This document shows positions 27,374 through 35,525 of a stretch of 64,000 nt of DNA, one piece after another. The notes below the pieces were generated by a model that saw only the letters and a list, made by a program, of their open reading frames with translations, was not told where the DNA came from and did no database searches. The stretch is from assembly GCA_035356615.1 (NCBI GenBank), contig DAOQSN010000019.1, positions 1 through 64,000 of the forward strand. Direction: 5' to 3'. Made by a program: the position numbers and the translations under genes. Each line of letters begins with the position of its first letter. Position 1 is the stretch's first letter. This DNA is from JAKQDH01 sp029558835 (GTDB taxonomy: Bacteria; Planctomycetota; Phycisphaerae; UBA1845).

Positions 27374-27763
27374 ATGAACGCGACCACCAGGAAGACCGTC
27401 GCGGTTGTCGGGGCGTCGGCGGATCGCGCCAAGTACTCCAACAAGTCCGTACGCGCGCATCTTCTGCAGGGTTGGGAGGTCTATCCGGTCAACCCCAGGG
27501 GCGGGCGGATCGAGGGGCTGAAGGTCTATCGGTCGCTGGACGAGATCGCCGTTCGGCTCGATCGGGTGACGCTCTACCTGCCGCCGGCGGTCGGGATCAC
27601 GGTACTGCCGGCCATTGCCGCAGCCCAACCGGCGGAATTCTTCGTTAACCCCGGCGCCGAGAGCGCGGGACTCGTGGCGGAGGCGAAGAAACTCGGGCTC
27701 GAACCACTGCTGGCATGCAGCATTGTCGCGCTCGGCGTGCATCCCGGCGACTTTCGGGGCTGA
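27374..27763 (+). CDS. CoA-binding domain protein (copy A)
   Basis: A 129-residue single-domain Rossmann protein of the CoA_binding_2 (YccU-like) family: VAVVGASADRAKYSNKSVR, the YPVNPRGGRIEG stretch, the LYLPPAVG loop and FFVNPGAES. These proteins bind CoA or nucleotides; the cellular role is not established. A paralogue of equal length at 31897 agrees at roughly 70% of positions by eye. The ATG lies just after a large hairpin; an in-frame ATG at 27347 falls inside the hairpin and is unlikely. Confidence 0.88.
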   Translation: MNATTRKTVAVVGASADRAKYSNKSVRAHLLQGWEVYPVNPRGGRIEGLKVYRSLDEIAVRLDRVTLYLPPAVGITVLPAIAAAQPAEFFVNPGAESAGLVAEAKKLGLEPLLACSIVALGVHPGDFRG

Positions 27764-28063
27764 CCCCCGTCGCGCAACCATAGGTTTGTCCTTTCCTCCC
27801 TTTCGGTATGGTTCAGTCGCACTTGTTCGTCCCGGTGGGCATGCCGCCCCGCAGAGAATCAAGGGATTCAGTTCTCGGGCGTTGCGTCAGACGCTCAGGT
27901 GAGTGATTCCGCTGAGCGGCGGGTTGCGGTCTTGCATTGGGTGTGGCGAAATCAGTACAATGGCGTCGGTGTTTGCGAGAGGGGTTACTCCGAGATGGGG
28001 GGCGGGGCTCGCCTTTCCATGTTTCGGGTTGATACGCCTCACACTTCGACGGGAGGGCTTGGA
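27764..28063. other. intergenic, promoter region of secreted protein
   Basis: About 300 bases with no recognised gene. It is upstream of the beta-helix protein; the open frame running into that gene from 27899 is not protein-like before the signal peptide. Confidence 0.4.
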
Positions 28064-30211
28064 ATGAACCGTGGATCGGCTCTACGCGCGGCGGCGGCAA
28101 TGATTGTTGTGGGGGCGGCGGGCGTCGCGGACTTGGCGGGGGCGGCGTCGGGCGATCGGACGACCCTCGTCGTTAACTGGGACGGCAGCGGGGACTACTT
28201 CTTCATCCAGGCGGCGCTCGACGCAGCCGGCAACGACGACACGGTCATCGTGATGCCCTCCACCGGCTCGCCGAACGGAGCCTACGTGGAGAACCTCTAT
28301 TTCCCATCTCGCGCGATCACCTTGCGCAGTTCTGATCCGGACGACCCGGCCGTGGTGGCGGCCACTGTTATTGACGGTGGGGGGACGAATCGAGTGGTGA
28401 CGTTCGCGCCCAGTCCTTCGTCGGGGGCCGTGGTGAGCGGCTTCACCATCCGCAACGGCTACGCCACGCAGGGCGGAGGCATCCGCTGCGCCAACGGTGC
28501 GCCGACGATTCGCAACTGCGTGATTACCGCCAACTCGGCCGAGGACGGAGGCGGCATGCTGCTGTGGAACGGCAGCGTGGCCGTGGTGGGCTGCACCGTG
28601 GTAGGCAACGCCGCCACCTCAGATGGCGGCGGTATTGCAGTGGTGGGCTATAACGTTCCCGGCGTGCACGCGACCATTACCGACTGCCAGATCGGTGACA
28701 ACAACGTGTCGGGCGACTGGACCTACGGCGGAGGCATTTCCATCGACGGGATCGACGCGACCGTCACCGGCTGCACCATCAGCGGGAACGCGGCTGGTGA
28801 GGCCGCGCAGTCCGGCGCCAGCGGGGGCGGGATACGTGTCCAGGACGGGAACGTTGCGATCGTCGGCTGCACTATTACCGGGAACAACGCGGCCGGCAAC
28901 CAGGTCTATGGCGGCGGCCTGGATGTGCTGGGGGGCTCCGCGACGCTCACGGACACCATCGTCACCGGGAACACCGCCATAGCCGGCGAGTGGTGCTTCG
29001 GGGGCGGCATCGGTTCCAGTGACGGCGACCTGACGATCACCGGCGGGGAAGTGAGCGGCAACGTGCTGTCGGGAGGTGGCATGAGTCTGGTGTGTGGTGG
29101 CGGTGGGGTCTACGCGTGGGACGGTGTAGTGCAGATCACCGACTGCACAGTTGCGGGCAACATCTCCTCGATTGCGGGCGGCGGGGTCTACTGCGGGAGT
29201 GACACGGTTTCCACTCTCAGCGGGTGCACGATCGCCGGCAACGCGGCCATGTGGGGCGGCGGCGTAGCGGGCTGGGGCACGAACCTGGAAGCCCGGAGCT
29301 GCATGGTCACTTGGAACTACGGCACCAACCAGGGCGGGGGCTTCTCGGCGGCGGAGAGCACGGTCACTGCGATCGGCTGCACCGTCGCGCTGAATGCCAC
29401 GGACGAGGATGGCTTTGGCGGCGGAATCGCGGCGGATGACTGCGTGGTTACGATCGCGGACAGCATCCTGTGGGCTGACGCGGCCGCCGGCGGGGCGGAG
29501 ATCAGCTTGAACTACTGGTCCCCGGACGTGGGCAGCCATGCGAGCGTGTCCTACAGCGACGTTCAGGGCGGGCAAGAGGCGGTCCAGGTCGGCTATGCGT
29601 CGTCGTTGACCTGGCTGGCTGGTAATATCGAGGTTGATCCCCAGTTTGCCGATCTGGACGGTCCGGACAATGATCCCAACACCTGGGCGGACAACGACTT
29701 CCATCTGACGGCGACGTCGCTCTGCCTCAACACCGGTGACCCGTCGTTTACGCCCCTGCCGGGCGAGACGGACATCGACGGCGAGGCGCGCGTGCAGTAC
29801 TGCCATACCGACATGGGCGCGGACGAATCGCCCTGGTTCGTTGACTGCAACGGCAACGAGGAGCCGGATGCGTGCGACCTCGACGAGGGGACGAGCGAAG
29901 ACTGTAACGGCAACTTCATTCCGGATGAATGTGACATCGCGGACGGCACGAGCACGGACTGCAACGGTGACGCGGTCCCAGACGAGTGTGAGTACATCGG
30001 AGCGGGCGATTTCGACGGCGACTGGGACGTGGATGTGGACGACCACATCGGCCTGTCCGACTGCATGGCGGGACCAGGCGTGCCCCCCGCACCGTCGGTG
30101 CCCGAGTGCGCACAGGTGTGTCTGCAGGCCTTTGACACCGATCTGGACGGCGATGTGGACCTCGCTGACTTCGCGTGGTTCCAAGAGGTGTTCACCGGTT
30201 CGGGCGGCTGA
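28064..30211 (+). CDS. secreted right-handed beta-helix protein with dockerin-like C-terminus
   Basis: A 715-residue exported protein. A signal peptide (ALRAAAAMIVVGAAGVADLAGAA) is followed by a long region of repeated parallel beta-helix rungs (about 50-520) such as GGGI...I..C.I..N.A, as in polymorphic outer-membrane and pectate-lyase-like folds. The end has DCNGN...PDECD loops and a dockerin-like pair (GDFDGDWDVDVDD and DTDLDGDVDLADF), closely resembling the end of the 24242 protein. It is probably secreted or displayed at the surface; a catalytic function cannot be shown. ATG 28064 has GGAGGG 7 bases before it. Confidence 0.9.
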   Translation: MNRGSALRAAAAMIVVGAAGVADLAGAASGDRTTLVVNWDGSGDYFFIQAALDAAGNDDTVIVMPSTGSPNGAYVENLYFPSRAITLRSSDPDDPAVVAATVIDGGGTNRVVTFAPSPSSGAVVSGFTIRNGYATQGGGIRCANGAPTIRNCVITANSAEDGGGMLLWNGSVAVVGCTVVGNAATSDGGGIAVVGYNVPGVHATITDCQIGDNNVSGDWTYGGGISIDGIDATVTGCTISGNAAGEAAQSGASGGGIRVQDGNVAIVGCTITGNNAAGNQVYGGGLDVLGGSATLTDTIVTGNTAIAGEWCFGGGIGSSDGDLTITGGEVSGNVLSGGGMSLVCGGGGVYAWDGVVQITDCTVAGNISSIAGGGVYCGSDTVSTLSGCTIAGNAAMWGGGVAGWGTNLEARSCMVTWNYGTNQGGGFSAAESTVTAIGCTVALNATDEDGFGGGIAADDCVVTIADSILWADAAAGGAEISLNYWSPDVGSHASVSYSDVQGGQEAVQVGYASSLTWLAGNIEVDPQFADLDGPDNDPNTWADNDFHLTATSLCLNTGDPSFTPLPGETDIDGEARVQYCHTDMGADESPWFVDCNGNEEPDACDLDEGTSEDCNGNFIPDECDIADGTSTDCNGDAVPDECEYIGAGDFDGDWDVDVDDHIGLSDCMAGPGVPPAPSVPECAQVCLQAFDTDLDGDVDLADFAWFQEVFTGSGG

Positions 30212-30483
30212 TCCGGTCCGCATGGTCGGAAATGCGGCTCGAGTGGAGTCCTGCGTCCCCCATTGCGGGCCGGTACCCACGGGGGGTGTGAAGCTTTCGC
30301 GGGAACGATCACCATGCGGGTCGTACCGCGGGCAGGAGTTGTCCTGCCCGGGTCGAAACCCGCTTGGACGGGTGGGCGTATCCGAGTGCGGGACTTTCGT
30401 TTCGCCGCTCTCGTAATCGCCGTACGGGTCCGTCCTGTTCCACGCTTCTGCCCTGCGGTATAATGGCGCAGGAGGCCCGTGGT

Positions 30484-30699
30484 ATGAACACATCGGATTT
30501 CAACTGGCTGGTCGAGCACGGCCCGGACATCTGCCGGAAGTACGCCGGCAAATGGATCGCGGTCCACGACGGGCGCGTCGTTGGGGTAGGAGATACTGCC
30601 ACCGACGCGGCCGAGCAGGCACGCAAGAGCGAGCCGGAGAGTGAGTTCATCCTGGAAGGGGTCGACTCCGAAGCGGACGTTGTGTATGGCGGTGCATAA
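30484..30699 (+). CDS. DUF5678-like small protein
   Basis: A 71-residue protein: NWLVEHGPDICRKYAGKWIAVHDGRVVGVGDTATDAAEQAR. This matches the DUF5678 pattern 'YpGkwVAi..g.VvasG.d..e....a'. These small proteins commonly precede a retropepsin-like protein, as here. The next ATG (30686) overlaps its end by 14 bases, so the pair is coupled. Function unknown; a partner or substrate role for the protease is only an inference. Confidence 0.82.
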   Translation: MNTSDFNWLVEHGPDICRKYAGKWIAVHDGRVVGVGDTATDAAEQARKSEPESEFILEGVDSEADVVYGGA

Positions 30700-31213
30700 G
30701 TGGCAACGCCGACCCACGAAGTACTTCGGCGAGGTTTGGGTGCCCTTCGCGCAGGTGGGTCTGCAATGCGCCGACGGGCGATTCCAGGCCTTCGCGCTGC
30801 AGGTGGACTCGGGCGCGGTAGTGTCACTTCTGCGCCGCTCGGCCGGCGACCTGCTCGGGCTGAAAGTCGAGAACGGCAGGCAGGTCGAGCTGGCCACCGT
30901 AGGCGGGGGCGCGACGCCGGCGTACGTGCACGAGATTCAGGCCCGGTTTGATGAGGGGAATGCCTTCCCAGCCCCCTTCGCCATTGCCACGACGGAAAAA
31001 GCCCCAATCTTCTGGGCCGTCTCGGCGTCTTCGACAAATTGCAGATCGACTTCGACTCGACGGTGGAGAGAACGACGCTTCTTCCGCCCTGGCTCGATCC
31101 GAAGCAGCGACGCCTCTACAAGAAGGTGTTCGAGATGGGCGAGTACGTTGCCCAGCGCGTTCGGGAATACTGGCCGGAGGAACCTGTCTGCCAGGCGGCG
31201 ACAGCCTTCGTGA
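30686..31213 (+). CDS. retropepsin-like aspartic protease, frameshifted near its end
   Basis: The N-terminal 108 residues fit a retropepsin-like domain: FALQVDSGAVVSLL with the catalytic Asp41-Ser-Gly. The family end, 'apnLLGRlgvFdklqidFd', is present in the DNA but in the -1 frame: PNLLGRLGVFDKLQIDFD is read from 31003. Beyond about 31005 the frame reported here is therefore out of register and its last ~70 residues are not real protein. A single-base loss in the A5 or C4 run at 30996-31005, a sequencing error, or ribosomal slippage would explain it. Corrected, the protein continues into the DUF5677-like region to 31812. It overlaps the DUF5678 gene. Confidence 0.75.
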   Translation: MAVHKWQRRPTKYFGEVWVPFAQVGLQCADGRFQAFALQVDSGAVVSLLRRSAGDLLGLKVENGRQVELATVGGGATPAYVHEIQARFDEGNAFPAPFAIATTEKAPIFWAVSASSTNCRSTSTRRWRERRFFRPGSIRSSDASTRRCSRWASTLPSAFGNTGRRNLSARRRQPS

Positions 31214-31812
31214 ATCGGGGCGGGCAATTGGCTCTCAGCGCCTTCGGGTTGCTCAAGTTGTATCGGATATGGGAGGCGCCGCTGCTGATCCGCGTCTTGT
31301 TCGAGCATGCCACGCAGTTCGAGTACCTGATGCAGAAACCATCTGAGCGGGCACAGCAGTACCTGGACTTCGCGCACATCGCCAAGTACATGCAGATGCG
31401 CGCGATTGTGGAGAACCCGACGGGGCCCATCAGCACGTATGTTGCGGCTTCGCCCCTCCGACCAGAAAGTGAGAAGAGAAACAAAGGGGAGTACGATCGC
31501 GTTCGGGGCAAGTTCCAAAACAGGAGAGGCAAGACGTGGGATAGCTGGTACGGCATGACGGTGCGTGACCTTGCGGAGGCTGTCGGGCGCGAGGGAGAGT
31601 ACAAGTACTGGTATAAGATGGGGTCGGCCCATGCGCATGGTGACCCATTCGCGGCTGCTCGCGGGGCGACGTTCCAGTCGATGGGGGGGGCAATTCTCTT
31701 CGCGGCGGGATGCGTGTATTACTGCCGTATTCTCCAGCCATCGACTTCGTCCATGGTGCTGCCGGCGGAATATGACGAAGTGTTTAAGGCGGTGGGCAGG
31801 GACTTCAGTTAG
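31039..31812 (+). CDS. DUF5677-like protein, probably the C-terminal half of the retropepsin gene
   Basis: Predicted start is a TTG (LQIDFDST) that lies inside the conserved end of the retropepsin domain, so this is probably not an independent gene but the continuation of the 30686 reading frame. The remaining ~240 residues are helical, with LLIRVLFEHATQFEYLMQ and a late HAHGDP motif, resembling DUF5677, a helical family of unknown role often found in accessory loci. Assignment to that family is by pattern only. No ribosome site precedes the TTG. Confidence 0.68.
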   Translation: MQIDFDSTVERTTLLPPWLDPKQRRLYKKVFEMGEYVAQRVREYWPEEPVCQAATAFVNRGGQLALSAFGLLKLYRIWEAPLLIRVLFEHATQFEYLMQKPSERAQQYLDFAHIAKYMQMRAIVENPTGPISTYVAASPLRPESEKRNKGEYDRVRGKFQNRRGKTWDSWYGMTVRDLAEAVGREGEYKYWYKMGSAHAHGDPFAAARGATFQSMGGAILFAAGCVYYCRILQPSTSSMVLPAEYDEVFKAVGRDFS

Positions 31813-31896
31813 CGAGGCGGCAGCGTAGGGGGCGGCAGGCCTGCGGATTGAGGCGACAGCCCGCGAGGGCTCGCGCGAAATGCGCCGGTAGGAAGC

Positions 31897-32286
31897 ATGA
31901 ACACGACCACTAAGCAGACCGTAGCGGTCGTCGGCGCGTCGGCGGATCGGGCGAAGTACTCCAACAAGTCCGTCCGGGCGCATCTCCAGGAGGGTTGGGA
32001 TGTCTATCCAGTCAACCCGAAGGGTGGGCAGATTGAGGGGCTGCGCGGGTGGGCCTCGCTGGCGGAGATTCCGGTGCGTCCGGACCGCGTGACGCTCTAC
32101 CTGCCGCCGGCGGCGGGCATCAAGTTGCTGCCGCAGATAGCCCGGGCTAAACCCGGCGAGTTCTTCGTCAACCCCGGGGCGGAGAGCGAGGAGCTGGTAG
32201 CGGAGGCGAAGCGGCTGGGCCTCGACCCGCTCCTGCCGTGCAGCATCGCGGCGTTGGGCTTCACGCCGGCACAGCTTGAGCGTTAG
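31897..32286 (+). CDS. CoA-binding domain protein (copy B)
   Basis: A 129-residue paralogue of the 27374 protein with the same start pattern (MNTTTKQTVAVVGASADR), the YPVNPKGGQIEG and LYLPPAAGIKLLP stretches and FFVNPGAES. The two diverge mainly at the C-terminus and in charged surface positions. They are separated by about 4.1 kb holding the beta-helix gene and the DUF5678/retropepsin group. Function not established. Confidence 0.87.
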   Translation: MNTTTKQTVAVVGASADRAKYSNKSVRAHLQEGWDVYPVNPKGGQIEGLRGWASLAEIPVRPDRVTLYLPPAAGIKLLPQIARAKPGEFFVNPGAESEELVAEAKRLGLDPLLPCSIAALGFTPAQLER

Positions 32287-32544
32287 GGGCCAGAAGGAAG
32301 AGCCCGGGGGGGCCTGCGTGGGGACCGTGGCCGGCGTCGCCGCGGAAGGGTGAGCGGCTATGGAATCGGCGTCCGGTCGTTGCGCGTTGCACATTGGGGA
32401 GGTTGGGCCGTAAACTCCCGGCCGTGGCGGGGGGGCTCGCTGCTGGGGAGGGGGCGGCCAGGCTCGCGGAGGCGCGGCTGGGGCCGCCCGGACGACCGGT
32501 GCGAGGTTCCAGGGGCGATGGTTATCTCAAAGCGGAGTGGACCG

Positions 32545-32706
32545 ATGATGCAGCGACGTGTGATGCGGCTGTTGATGGTGCTCGGGAGCGGGGCCCTGTT
32601 GTTGCAGGCCGGCGGGTGTAATCTGGCCGGGTTCAACGAGCTGATCCAGACGGTGCTGCTGGGGATCACGGCGGCCGGCTCGATCGTCATCATTCGCAAT
32701 ATCTAG
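32545..32706 (+). CDS. small membrane or lipoprotein-like protein
   Basis: A 53-residue peptide with a basic start (MMQRRVMRLL), a hydrophobic signal (MVLGSGALLLQAGGC) and a second hydrophobic stretch (VLLGITAAGSIVIIRNI). The Cys after AGG could be lipidated, though the lipobox is not canonical. Short proteins of this look occur in planctomycetes. GGAG lies 8 bases before the ATG. Function unknown. Confidence 0.55.
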   Translation: MMQRRVMRLLMVLGSGALLLQAGGCNLAGFNELIQTVLLGITAAGSIVIIRNI

Positions 32707-33029
32707 CCGCCTGTCCAAGAACCCTGGTCTGGCGCGGACACCTCGACAACCGGTGGGCGTAACGGATGCCACCTCGGCCGGGGGGCCGACGTTCCGTCTG
32801 CCCGTGGATTCGGAGACGTACCCCGGAGCCGGTGCCCCGAGCGGGGGGTATTTGACCGGCGGGGGTCGTTTTCTATACTGGTGGGCCGGTCGAGGCCCCC
32901 TGGGGGGCACTGCTCCGCCCTGGGGGGCGGGGCGCGAGCGTCGAGCGGTCGGGTCTCGAGGGGCCCGGTGCGTACCCTGCCGGTATGAACCCTCCCATGA
33001 GGTTCCTGCCTGAGGTTGCGGAGGCAGAT
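32707..33029. other. intergenic region with promoter
   Basis: About 320 bases before the HEAT-repeat gene. It contains the sigma-70-like promoter at 32852-32879 listed separately and the ribosome site GGAGG just before 33030. No gene recognised. Confidence 0.5.
32852..32879 (+). promoter_or_regulatory. sigma-70-like promoter
   Basis: A TTGACC -35 (32852-32857) and TATACT -10 (32874-32879) are separated by 16 bases. This close match to consensus stands about 150 bases upstream of the HEAT-repeat gene start. Confidence 0.6.
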
Positions 33030-35303
33030 ATGAGCGTAAACTCTTGCGGTTACAGAAGCTACGGCGACGTTGGTCTTTTGATGCTGGTGGCGACCCTGGG
33101 GGCGTGGGCGACGGTCCCCGCTCTGGCGCAACAGCCCGAGGGCGCCCAGGCACCGGCGGTTGAAGTCTCGGCAGATGCCGGTGCCGAGTCGTTGTTTAAC
33201 GATTTCCTGCACTATGCTCGGCTGGGGCGGTTCACGGCCGCGGATGGGTTCGCCAAGGCCCTGCTGGCCAAGCCGGACCTCGACCCGGTGGCGATTCTGG
33301 AGGCGGCCGAGAAGGACCGCAAGAGCGTCGAGACGCTGCTGATCCTGATCAAGAACTCCTCGATCGGCCTCAACGCGGCGAAGGTGTTGGAGCTGATTCA
33401 CGAAGGCGAGCACCTGCGGCGGCAGGACCTGGGGCGCATTCAGGCGAACATCGCCAAGCTGGGCGGCGACCCGCAGCAGGAGTACCTCGCTACGCGGTAC
33501 TTGGCCGATTCGGGCGAGTACGCGATTCCCGCCATGGTGGCGGCGCTGCTGGATCCGGCGCAGGAGGCGTTGCGTCCGCGGCTGATCCTGGCACTCCCGC
33601 AGATAGGCAAGCCGGCCGTCAACCCGCTGGTGATGGCCCTGCGCATGCGGGACGACGACATTCGTCAGCACGTCATTCGGGCGCTGGGGGAGATCGGGTA
33701 CCCGCAGGCCGTGCCTTACCTGCTGCGACTGACCATTGATGAGAAGACGTCGGAGGCGACGCGCCAGGCGGCGGCGGCCGCCATTGCCCGTATCGAGGCC
33801 ATCAGCGGGCGGAAGCTGGAGGGGACCACGCCGGAGTTGTTCTTCCGGCTGGCGGAGAAGTACTACGACGAGGACGAGTCGGTGCGGGCCGACCCGCGGC
33901 TGGACCGGGCGAACGTATGGTACTGGGATGAGGTCGGCCAGACGCTCAACCCGATCGTCGTGCCGACGCGGATTTTCGGGGCGGTGATGGCCCTGCGCTG
34001 CACGGAGGAGGCGTTGCGCCTGGAGCCGAACCAGACGGATGCCATCGCCCTGTGGCTGGCGGCCAACACCCGCCGCGAGAGCCGCCTGGGCATGAACACG
34101 GAGAGCGGCGACCCGAGCGAGAGTCCCCAGGAGCCGGATGCCACGCGCCCGGCGGTGTTCCCGCGGGCGCTGTACTTCACGCAGGCGGCCGGGCCGCGTT
34201 ATGCCCACCTGATGCTCCGGCGGGCGGTGAAGGACCGGGACGCGGCCGTGGCGCTGGGAGCGATTGAGGCCCTGCGGGTGACGGCCGGCGAAAGCTCGCT
34301 CGTCGGTACGGAGGATTACAAGCAGCCTTTGGTCCAGGCGTTGCATTTTCCGAATTTGCTGGTGCGCATCCGGGCGGCGTTGGCGCTCGGGGCGGCGTTG
34401 CCGAAGTCGCAGTTTGTCGGGTCGGAGTTGGTGGTGCCGATGCTGGCGACGGCGCTGAAGCAAACGGGCAAAGCCCAGATGCTGGTGGTGGACGCCGACC
34501 AGGAGAACCTCAACCGCGTCATGGGTGAGCTGCGCAACGCGGACACCGAAGTGATCGGGGAGACGAACTTCTACCGGGCAATGAGCCGGGTGCGGGTGGA
34601 GTTCCAGACGCTGTCGGCCGTCTATCTGTCGAGCGACCTTGCCGATCCGGGGTTGCCGGTGGCGTTGGATGAGCTGCGGGCGGAGTTCGTGTACGCCAAG
34701 GCGCCGGTGATCTTTCTGGTCAAGCCGCAGCAGGCCGTGCTGGTGGAGGACATGGCGCCGGGGGACCTGTACGTTGAGCGGGTGGACGCGGCCGCCGCCG
34801 GCGCCGCGTTACGGGAGCGCTACGAGCGGATCGTGGCGCGGACCGGCGAGCGCTCGATCGACGCGGAGTTGGCGTTGTCCCTGGCGCTGCAATCGACGGA
34901 GACGTTGCGACGGATTGCCGCCGACGGGCGGACCGTGTTCCAGGTAGGCTTGGCGGAGCCGGCCCTGATCGGGGCGCTGTCCTCGAGTAGCGAAGAGTTG
35001 CAGGTGCGTGCGGCGTCGGTATTGGCGCTACTGCCGGCCGAGACCGCCCAGCGGTCCATCGCGCACGTGGCACTGACCGCGGAAAATACCGAATCACTGC
35101 GGGTGGCGGCCTTTGCGTCCCTGGCGGAGTCCGCGAAGAACTTCGCCAACCTGCTCGAACCGGCGCAGATCAAGGAGCTGGTGCGGCTGGCGCGCGAGGA
35201 GGAGAACCTGACGCTGCGTACGGCCGCCAGCCAGGCACTGGGAGCCCTCAACATCGCCGACAACCAGGCGAGCGAGATTCTGCGCAGCTATTACCGCGGG
35301 TAG
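33030..35303 (+). CDS. exported HEAT-repeat protein with receiver-like domain
   Basis: A 757-residue protein with an N-terminal hydrophobic signal (VGLLMLVATLGAWATVPALAQ). Two HEAT-like helical repeat blocks, about residues 130-260 (with PAVNPLVMALRMRDDDIRQHVIRALGEIG) and 640-750, flank a middle part. Between about 480 and 600 is a sequence like a response-regulator receiver: MLVVDADQENLNRVMGELR, then VYLSSDLADP, then VIFLVKPQ. The usual phospho-acceptor Asp is not certain. Probably a scaffold; partners unknown. ATG 33030 has GGAGG 6 bases upstream. Confidence 0.78.
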   Translation: MSVNSCGYRSYGDVGLLMLVATLGAWATVPALAQQPEGAQAPAVEVSADAGAESLFNDFLHYARLGRFTAADGFAKALLAKPDLDPVAILEAAEKDRKSVETLLILIKNSSIGLNAAKVLELIHEGEHLRRQDLGRIQANIAKLGGDPQQEYLATRYLADSGEYAIPAMVAALLDPAQEALRPRLILALPQIGKPAVNPLVMALRMRDDDIRQHVIRALGEIGYPQAVPYLLRLTIDEKTSEATRQAAAAAIARIEAISGRKLEGTTPELFFRLAEKYYDEDESVRADPRLDRANVWYWDEVGQTLNPIVVPTRIFGAVMALRCTEEALRLEPNQTDAIALWLAANTRRESRLGMNTESGDPSESPQEPDATRPAVFPRALYFTQAAGPRYAHLMLRRAVKDRDAAVALGAIEALRVTAGESSLVGTEDYKQPLVQALHFPNLLVRIRAALALGAALPKSQFVGSELVVPMLATALKQTGKAQMLVVDADQENLNRVMGELRNADTEVIGETNFYRAMSRVRVEFQTLSAVYLSSDLADPGLPVALDELRAEFVYAKAPVIFLVKPQQAVLVEDMAPGDLYVERVDAAAAGAALRERYERIVARTGERSIDAELALSLALQSTETLRRIAADGRTVFQVGLAEPALIGALSSSSEELQVRAASVLALLPAETAQRSIAHVALTAENTESLRVAAFASLAESAKNFANLLEPAQIKELVRLAREEENLTLRTAASQALGALNIADNQASEILRSYYRG

Positions 35304-35525
35304 CTTCCTGGCAAGTGAGCACTGGCGCGCCCCGTATGGGCAGCCCACGATGCTCCCTGGGTAGCGCCTTGCCTCCCCTGCGACGAGGAAGAACTGTGGC
35401 TCGCGCAGCTCCTGCATCGCCCGCGGGGAGCGACGCTACCGGGACAACCTGCCGCGACAGCAGCGATCCTGCGACGAAGGCATAGCATCCGCGCGCAGAT
35501 GGGCACGCCGGAAGGAGCCCGGTTG

